Both the position numbers and the translations under genes were made by a program. The notes under the pieces were generated by a model that worked only from the letters and a program-made list of their open reading frames with translations, was not told the origin of the DNA and made no database searches. A stretch of 64,000 bases of DNA from Actinobacillus genomosp. 2 (GTDB lineage Bacteria; Pseudomonadota; Gammaproteobacteria; Enterobacterales; Pasteurellaceae). The stretch is from assembly GCF_029773605.1 (NCBI RefSeq), contig NZ_CP103807.1, positions 992,001 through 1,056,000 on the forward strand, in the 5' to 3' direction. Below, piece by piece: positions 59,325 to 64,000 of the stretch; the first letter of the stretch is position 1; each line of letters starts with the position of its first letter.

Positions 59325-59564
59325 TTAAAGCCCTTTTTTGACCCAGTAACGATATGGGGTGTTTTCCGTTTCGCTATTTAGCAATTGGTGATCCATAAAT
59401 TCACAAAAACTTGGAATATCTCGCGTGGTAGCCGGATCGTCCGCCACAATTAATAATACCTCGCCTTCCGCCATATTGCGGATGGTTTTGCGAGTGAGCA
59501 TTACTGGCTCTGGGCAACGTAGCCCAAGCGTATCTAATGTTTGGTCAATTTTTATATCCGTCAT
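59325..59564 (-). CDS. tusA: Sulfur-carrier protein TusA
   Basis: 79 residues (E. coli 81). The carrier Cys17 lies in [10 protein letters not shown]. TusA takes sulfur from IscS to TusBCD for the thio group of tRNA wobble uridines. The gene starts 23 bases from the divergent pepQ start. Confidence 0.95.
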   Translation of the reverse strand: MTDIKIDQTLDTLGLRCPEPVMLTRKTIRNMAEGEVLLIVADDPATTRDIPSFCEFMDHQLLNSETENTPYRYWVKKGL

Positions 59565-59587
59565 ATTTTTCTCTTATTTTTTCTTTT

Positions 59588-60919
59588 ATGAAACAATTAT
59601 TTACACAACATATCAAGCGACTACAACAAGTCGTTCAAACCATTTTAGAAAGTAACTTTCTCAGCGGTTTATGGATTCACTCCGGCACGGCTCGCTATCA
59701 TTTTTTAGATGATCAAACCGCCCCCTTTAAAATAAGCCCACATTTTAACTACTTCTTCCCTTTTCCGACAGCAGAAAATTGCTGGCTGTTTTTAGACGGC
59801 AAAAATAAACCGACCGTCTATTTCTATGCACCAAACGATTATTGGCACTCGTCGCCGACCGTCCCGACAGACGCTTTTTTTGCAGATGAATTTCAATGGG
59901 TGATTTTGCAAGATGCCCAAGAAATTGCAAAATTTATCCAAAATCCGACCGCTTGTGCCTTTATCGGTGAGGATAAAAACTTGGCAGAATCACTTGGTTT
60001 TAACCAAATCAATCCGCAAAAAGTGCTAAATCAGCTCCACTTCGAACGTTCGATAAAAAGTGAATTTGAAATCGAAGCAATCTATCAAGCACAATTTGCG
60101 GCATTAAAAGGGCATCAGGCGGCAAAACAAGCCTTTTTTGAGGGGAAGAGTGAGTTTGAAATTAACCTCGCTTACCTAAAAGCCAGTCAGCAATCCGACT
60201 TAAACGTGCCTTACGGCAATATTGTCGCCATTAATCAACATTCGGCTATTTTACACTATACTCAGTTTGATTACGCCCCTAATCCGCAACTGCAGAGTTT
60301 TCTGATTGATGCCGGTGCAACCGTACACGGCTACGCTTCCGATATTACTCGCACTTATGTGGTTGATTCTAAGAGCGAATTTGCAGCAATGATTAAGCAA
60401 ATGGAACAATACAAATCTCGCATTATTGAGCAACTCACAGTTGGGGTGAACTATCTGAGTTATCATACGCAAATACAGCAATGGATTGCGGAAATGCTGC
60501 ACGAATATGATTTTGTTCGCCTTACACCGGAACAAATTTTTGAAGAAGGGATTTCCAGAGCCTTTTTGCCACACGGTTTAGGACATTTGCTTGGACTACA
60601 AGTACACGATGTCGCCGGTTTCCAACAAAATCATCGTGGTACTCGTAAATCACCGCCGGAAGTTTATCCAAGCCTGCGTTGTACTCGTGATTTGGCGGAA
60701 AATATGGTGCTGACGATCGAACCGGGCTTCTATTTCATTGATATGTTACTGAATCCGTTGCAAAATAGCCCTCTTGCACGTCATATTAATTGGCAAAAGA
60801 TCGCTGAATTTAAACAATTCGGCGGTATCCGCACCGAAGACAATATTGTGATGCGTTCACAAGGAGCGGAGAATTTAACCCAAAAAGCGGAAATTGAACT
60901 CCAACTTTCCGATAGTTAA
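59588..60919 (+). CDS. pepQ: Xaa-Pro dipeptidase
   Basis: 443 residues from the ATG at 59588, the E. coli length; an earlier ATG at 59537 would overlap the start of tusA and has no homology. M24 peptidase with the two-metal ligands in [39 protein letters not shown] and LTIEPGF (pieces). It splits dipeptides with C-terminal proline. The leader is pyrimidine-rich with no clear ribosome site. An uptake sequence lies in the coding region (59948-59956). Confidence 0.94.
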   Translation: MKQLFTQHIKRLQQVVQTILESNFLSGLWIHSGTARYHFLDDQTAPFKISPHFNYFFPFPTAENCWLFLDGKNKPTVYFYAPNDYWHSSPTVPTDAFFADEFQWVILQDAQEIAKFIQNPTACAFIGEDKNLAESLGFNQINPQKVLNQLHFERSIKSEFEIEAIYQAQFAALKGHQAAKQAFFEGKSEFEINLAYLKASQQSDLNVPYGNIVAINQHSAILHYTQFDYAPNPQLQSFLIDAGATVHGYASDITRTYVVDSKSEFAAMIKQMEQYKSRIIEQLTVGVNYLSYHTQIQQWIAEMLHEYDFVRLTPEQIFEEGISRAFLPHGLGHLLGLQVHDVAGFQQNHRGTRKSPPEVYPSLRCTRDLAENMVLTIEPGFYFIDMLLNPLQNSPLARHINWQKIAEFKQFGGIRTEDNIVMRSQGAENLTQKAEIELQLSDS

Positions 60920-60941
60920 AAAATTCAAATAAGGAACTGCT

Positions 60942-61406
60942 ATGTCATTTCTTTTTATCTTATTCGGCATTTTTCTGTATATCTATTTCGAGATCTCACT
61001 ACTGGTCTCAATCGGCTCCCAAATCGGGGTACTACCGCTGATTTTGTTACTGATCGGTATTTCGGTATTAGGCTTATGGTTTGTGAAATTACGTGGGTTA
61101 TATACCATTTATTCAATTCGTAGTGAATTAAGCCAAGGCAAAATCCCGACACAAGCGGTGATCGGCTCACTTCTGTTTATTTTAGCCGGCGTTTTTTTAA
61201 TTATTCCTGGTTTTTTAAGCGATATTATTGCGATTTTATTAATGTTGCCGGTGACTCGTCAGATTGCCGAACGCTATTTAATGCGTTTCTTTAAATCGAA
61301 AGTGCGTTTCAACCATTTTTCAAGCGGTCAATTTTCACAGCAAGATAACAATACCTTCGATGCCGAATTTGAACGTAAACAAGATCAAGATAAATGGATT
61401 AAATAG
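60942..61406 (+). CDS. fxsA: FxsA-type membrane protein
   Basis: 154 residues. Three to four helices (YFEISLLVSIGSQIGVLP, LLLIGISVLGLWFVKLRGL) and a polar C-tail with Gln/Asp-rich end match FxsA (suppressor of F-exclusion of phage T7). Its role in the cell is unknown. Two uptake-sequence copies are in frame (61152-61160 and near 61321). One-base overlap with the next gene. Confidence 0.88.
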   Translation: MSFLFILFGIFLYIYFEISLLVSIGSQIGVLPLILLLIGISVLGLWFVKLRGLYTIYSIRSELSQGKIPTQAVIGSLLFILAGVFLIIPGFLSDIIAILLMLPVTRQIAERYLMRFFKSKVRFNHFSSGQFSQQDNNTFDAEFERKQDQDKWIK

Positions 61407-62254
61407 TGGATAAACATACGCTCGCACTATTGAAAGTGCATTTTACCGCAATCCTTTTTGGTGCATCCAGTATTTTCGGTGCATTAATTGAAAGTAGCCC
61501 GGATACACTTGTGCTTGGGCGAGTGATGATTGCGCTTGTTTGTATCTCTTTGTATTTTATATGGAAAAAACAACCGCTTGTAAAACTCACTCGCCAAGCA
61601 TTCTTTAACCAAGTGCTTTCCGGCGTCTTACTTACCGCCCATTGGGTGACATTTTTTACTGCTGTGCAAGTAGGCGGTGTCGCCTTAGCAACCTTAGGCT
61701 TCGCCAGCTTTCCTGCTTTTGTCGCGTTATTTGAAATGCTCTTTTTTAGAGAAAAACTCAGTTATCGTGAAGGCTTTTTACTTGTGGCGATCACTATCGG
61801 CTTAATTTTGGTCACACCGGAATTTACTTTTGGCAATCAAGCAACATTAGGGCTTTTATGGGGTGTTTTATCCGCTTTGGTCTATGGCGTGTTGGCAGTT
61901 GTAAACCGGAAAAACATGAGCAAATTATCCGGTACACAAATGAGCTGGTGGCAATATTTAGTGGCAATGCTGATCCTGTTACCTTTTTCAACAAAAGGCT
62001 TAATAAACGCACCTGCCCTCGATTGGTTTTGGATTTTCTGTATCGGTTTTTTCTGTACCACATTGGCATATACGCTATTTGTCTCCAGCCTTGATACGAT
62101 CAACGCCCGAACCGCTTCGATGATTATCTCGCTTGAACCGATATATGCCATTGCGATTGCATGGCTATGTTTTAACGAAGTACCAACTATCAAAATGTTG
62201 ATTGGCGGTGCGATTATTTTACTCTCAGTCGCTTGGGCTAACTTAAAGAAATAA
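61406..62254 (+). CDS. EamA/DMT-family transporter
   Basis: 282 residues with ten helices in two EamA halves (LKVHFTAILFGASSIFGALI and LLWGVLSALVYGVLAVVNRK are the two starts). The start is a GTG that overlaps the fxsA stop by one base. Drug/metabolite exporter family; substrate unknown. The next gene starts at the base after its stop. Confidence 0.85.
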   Translation: MDKHTLALLKVHFTAILFGASSIFGALIESSPDTLVLGRVMIALVCISLYFIWKKQPLVKLTRQAFFNQVLSGVLLTAHWVTFFTAVQVGGVALATLGFASFPAFVALFEMLFFREKLSYREGFLLVAITIGLILVTPEFTFGNQATLGLLWGVLSALVYGVLAVVNRKNMSKLSGTQMSWWQYLVAMLILLPFSTKGLINAPALDWFWIFCIGFFCTTLAYTLFVSSLDTINARTASMIISLEPIYAIAIAWLCFNEVPTIKMLIGGAIILLSVAWANLKK

Positions 62255-62956
62255 ATGATGTTTAAAGCTAAATTTAATCAAAAAAATAAACCTCGTTCTG
62301 CAACAACCAAACCGAACTTGCAAAATAGAACCCAAAAACGACCGCTTAAACCACAGTTTTCGTTTGAAGATACTGTGGTTGTGTTGTTTAACAAGCCGTT
62401 TGACGTGTTAACCCAATTCACTGATGAACAAGGGCGACAAACGCTGAAAGATTTTATTCCGATTCCACAGGTTTATCCGGTTGGCCGTTTAGATCGTGAC
62501 AGCGAAGGCTTATTGTTACTGACTAATAACGGTGAAATTCAGCATCGCTTGGCAAATCCCAAATTTGAAAAACAGAAAACGTATCTCGCACAGCTGGAAG
62601 GGATTCCGCAAGCTGCCGATTTAGCCAAGTTAGAGAAAGGTGTTGAACTGAAAGACGGCTTAACTAAACCGGCAAAAGCAAAAGCAATTTCCGCCCCGAA
62701 TTATGAATGGCAAACCGCCCCAAAAATTCGAGAGCGAAAAACCATTCCAACCAGTTGGATCGAGCTAAAAATTCACGAAGGGAAAAACCGCCAAGTACGC
62801 CGAATGACCGCACACATCGGCTTTCCGACTCTTCGCTTAATCCGTGTTGGTTTAGGGCAATTTCAGCTAGGCGATTTAGATAGCGGCGAATACCGAGTTT
62901 TAGATGAAAAAGAAAAACGCCAATTATTTCAACAAATTGACTTAAAAATTGAATGA
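62255..62956 (+). CDS. rluE: 23S rRNA pseudouridine synthase RluE
   Basis: 233 residues with a basic tail of about 40 residues at the N-terminus, longer than E. coli RluE (217). The catalytic Asp is in [16 protein letters not shown]; the RsuA-family signature ends in [15 protein letters not shown]. RluE modifies U2457 of 23S rRNA. A second ATG right after the first could also serve. nudC follows. Confidence 0.9.
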   Translation: MMFKAKFNQKNKPRSATTKPNLQNRTQKRPLKPQFSFEDTVVVLFNKPFDVLTQFTDEQGRQTLKDFIPIPQVYPVGRLDRDSEGLLLLTNNGEIQHRLANPKFEKQKTYLAQLEGIPQAADLAKLEKGVELKDGLTKPAKAKAISAPNYEWQTAPKIRERKTIPTSWIELKIHEGKNRQVRRMTAHIGFPTLRLIRVGLGQFQLGDLDSGEYRVLDEKEKRQLFQQIDLKIE

Positions 62957-62970
62957 TTTCGGGAGCAAAT

Positions 62971-63741
62971 ATGAAAAGTTATTGGGTATTAGTACATCAA
63001 TTTGAGATTGCTTTAAAAGATGATGAGATTCCTTTCGGCACCGCCGAACAATTAGGTTTAGCCGGATTTGCTAAATTACAGGTTGGAAAATACCAAAACT
63101 CACCGGTTTTTCTGGTGCAACTGGATGAACAAGCGGTCGAAAATCTGCAAAATTTTACGATGGTAAACCTACGCTCACAGATTGCTCGCCTGGCGGAATT
63201 AGCTCATCTGTTACACCGAGCGGTTTCACTTAATCATTTCCTCAATACACATAAATTCTGCGGCAAATGCGGAGCTCACACCGAACTTGCTAACAACGAA
63301 ATTGCCGTACATTGCCCAAATTGCCAACATCGTAGCTACCCGACCATCAGCCCGTCTATTATTGTAGCGGTACGCCGTGGACAACAAATTTTACTCGCCA
63401 GCCACTTACGTCATAAAGGCACGATTTACACCACATTAGCCGGTTTTGTTGAAGCTGGTGAAGCAATCGAAACCACCGTTCAACGTGAAGTATGGGAAGA
63501 AAGCGGTTTAAAAATCAAAAACATCCGCTATTTCGGTAGCCAACCGTGGGCATTCCCAAACTCACTGATGCTAGGCTTTCTCGCCGATTACGAAAGTGGT
63601 GAAATCACGCTACAAGAGGAAGAAATCTTCGATGCTAAATGGTTCGACTGCGATCAACCGCTCCCGGAACTGCCACCGGAAGGTACAATTGCATTAGAAC
63701 TAATCAAAGAAACGTTGAAGATTTGTCGAGAGGAAAGATAA
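62971..63741 (+). CDS. nudC: NAD(H) pyrophosphatase NudC
   Basis: 256 residues from the ATG at 62971, after GGGAGC; an ATG at 62953 overlaps rluE and lacks such a site. A zinc ribbon has Cys97, Cys100, Cys115 and Cys118 (CGKCG, CPNC). The Nudix box is GFVEAGEAIETTVQREVWEE then SGL, and SQPWAFPNSLM is the NADH-type motif. NudC hydrolyses NADH and removes NAD caps from RNA. An uptake sequence lies at 63129-63137. Confidence 0.95.
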   Translation: MKSYWVLVHQFEIALKDDEIPFGTAEQLGLAGFAKLQVGKYQNSPVFLVQLDEQAVENLQNFTMVNLRSQIARLAELAHLLHRAVSLNHFLNTHKFCGKCGAHTELANNEIAVHCPNCQHRSYPTISPSIIVAVRRGQQILLASHLRHKGTIYTTLAGFVEAGEAIETTVQREVWEESGLKIKNIRYFGSQPWAFPNSLMLGFLADYESGEITLQEEEIFDAKWFDCDQPLPELPPEGTIALELIKETLKICREER

Positions 63742-63780
63742 CAATAATTTTATAAAGGGCTAATTATGCCAAAACAAAAA

Positions 63781-63808
63781 CAGGGAGAATTAAATTCTCC
63801 CTGTTTTT
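63781..63808. terminator. nudC / yidB-like terminator
   Basis: CAGGGAGAA / TTCTCCCTG stem with a TTAA-type loop and T-run, between nudC and the convergent partial gene. Confidence 0.88.
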
Positions 63809-63813
63809 TAATA

Positions 63814-64000
63814 TTAACTAAATAGCTTACCTAATACACCTTTCGCCGCTTGTGCTAATAGGTCATTAGTATTTAAATTTTGCAGATCCGGTAATTGACC
63901 GTCTGGTGTTAACGTATCAACGATTTTCGGTAAAAATTCCGCTAATAAATCACCCGCATCTTTTTCTTCTACACCCGCTTCTTGTGCTGCTGCTTGCAGA
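63814..64000 (-). CDS. YidB-like (DUF937) protein, 5' part cut by window edge
   Basis: Minus-strand frame open to the right edge, about 62 residues of the C-terminus, with stop at 63814. The sequence GDLLAEFLPKIVDTLTPDGQ followed by LPD matches the YidB/DUF937 C-terminal region, a small alpha-helical family of unknown function. An uptake-like core (CCGCTTGT) lies near 63857. Confidence 0.75.
   Translation of the reverse strand, partial: LQAAAQEAGVEEKDAGDLLAEFLPKIVDTLTPDGQLPDLQNLNTNDLLAQAAKGVLGKLFS

Noticed and set aside
63766-63825. Micro-frame of 19 codons after nudC with a fair ribosome site
   Set aside because: It runs through the terminator hairpin and into the end of the opposite gene; nothing supports translation.

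Overview
This window is ordinary core chromosome of a Pasteurellaceae bacterium. It is AT-rich, and nearly every gene has a clear counterpart in Haemophilus or Escherichia coli. It carries many copies of the uptake signal sequence ACAAGCGGT, often as inverted pairs that double as terminators. That signal type marks the Actinobacillus pleuropneumoniae / Mannheimia / H. ducreyi branch rather than the H. influenzae branch (AAGTGCGGT). My best guess is Actinobacillus, most likely A. pleuropneumoniae or a close relative. I found no prophage, insertion sequence, CRISPR array, rRNA or tRNA.

Layout. 1-5.6 kb: the broken end of a CdaR-type regulator, leuCD (leucine), a small membrane protein and pyrG. 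5.9-16.3 kb: ansB, then a tight minus-strand operon gcvA-yjjG-cysB-DUF3108. The small RNA GcvB diverges from gcvA. Next come rsgA-rnhB with two metal ABC permeases, hinT-ycfL-thiK and ycbL. 16.3-21.9 kb: a cell-envelope and RNA block, mepK, ldtD, prc, proQ and a cold-shock gene. 22-29.5 kb: bioB, a lipoprotein, thyA, hup, yjaG, hemE, ygfB, zapA, 6S RNA, fau and an IclR-type regulator. 29.5-40.6 kb: a gene-free stretch with a DnaA-box-like palindrome, then putP, uraA, cnoX, glpE, exbB-exbD-tonB, ybaB-recR, grxD, ilvE-ridA, an unknown hydrolase and psiE. 40.7-48.2 kb: a dipeptide transporter operon with two tandem binding-protein genes and a frameshifted dppD. 48.3-52.2 kb: nrfABCD, formate-dependent nitrite reduction. 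52.6-64 kb: ilvGM, ilvD, a ZIP transporter, a DUF805 protein, a structured repeat, engB, rraB, tusA, pepQ, fxsA, an EamA transporter, rluE, nudC and the end of a YidB-like gene.

How the genes connect. The strongest theme is amino-acid and peptide supply under small-RNA control. GcvB is encoded at about 10.35-10.54 kb next to its presumed activator gcvA. The leaders of both dppA genes, ilvG, ilvD and ilvE each carry an 8-10 nt complement to the GcvB GU-rich seed region. The RNA chaperone gene proQ is also present. A second theme is anaerobic respiration: nrfABCD is preceded by a good FNR box and a NarL/NarP-type 7-2-7 site with spacing like that of the E. coli nrf promoter. A third is envelope maintenance: ldtD makes and mepK cuts 3-3 peptidoglycan cross-links, with prc close by.

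I did not find a convincing wholly new system. The items most worth a second look are the GcvB target set, the dppD frameshift, the structured repeat at about 57.94-58.17 kb, the DnaA-box-like cluster at about 29.5-29.63 kb, and the placement of uptake sequences in lipobox codons.
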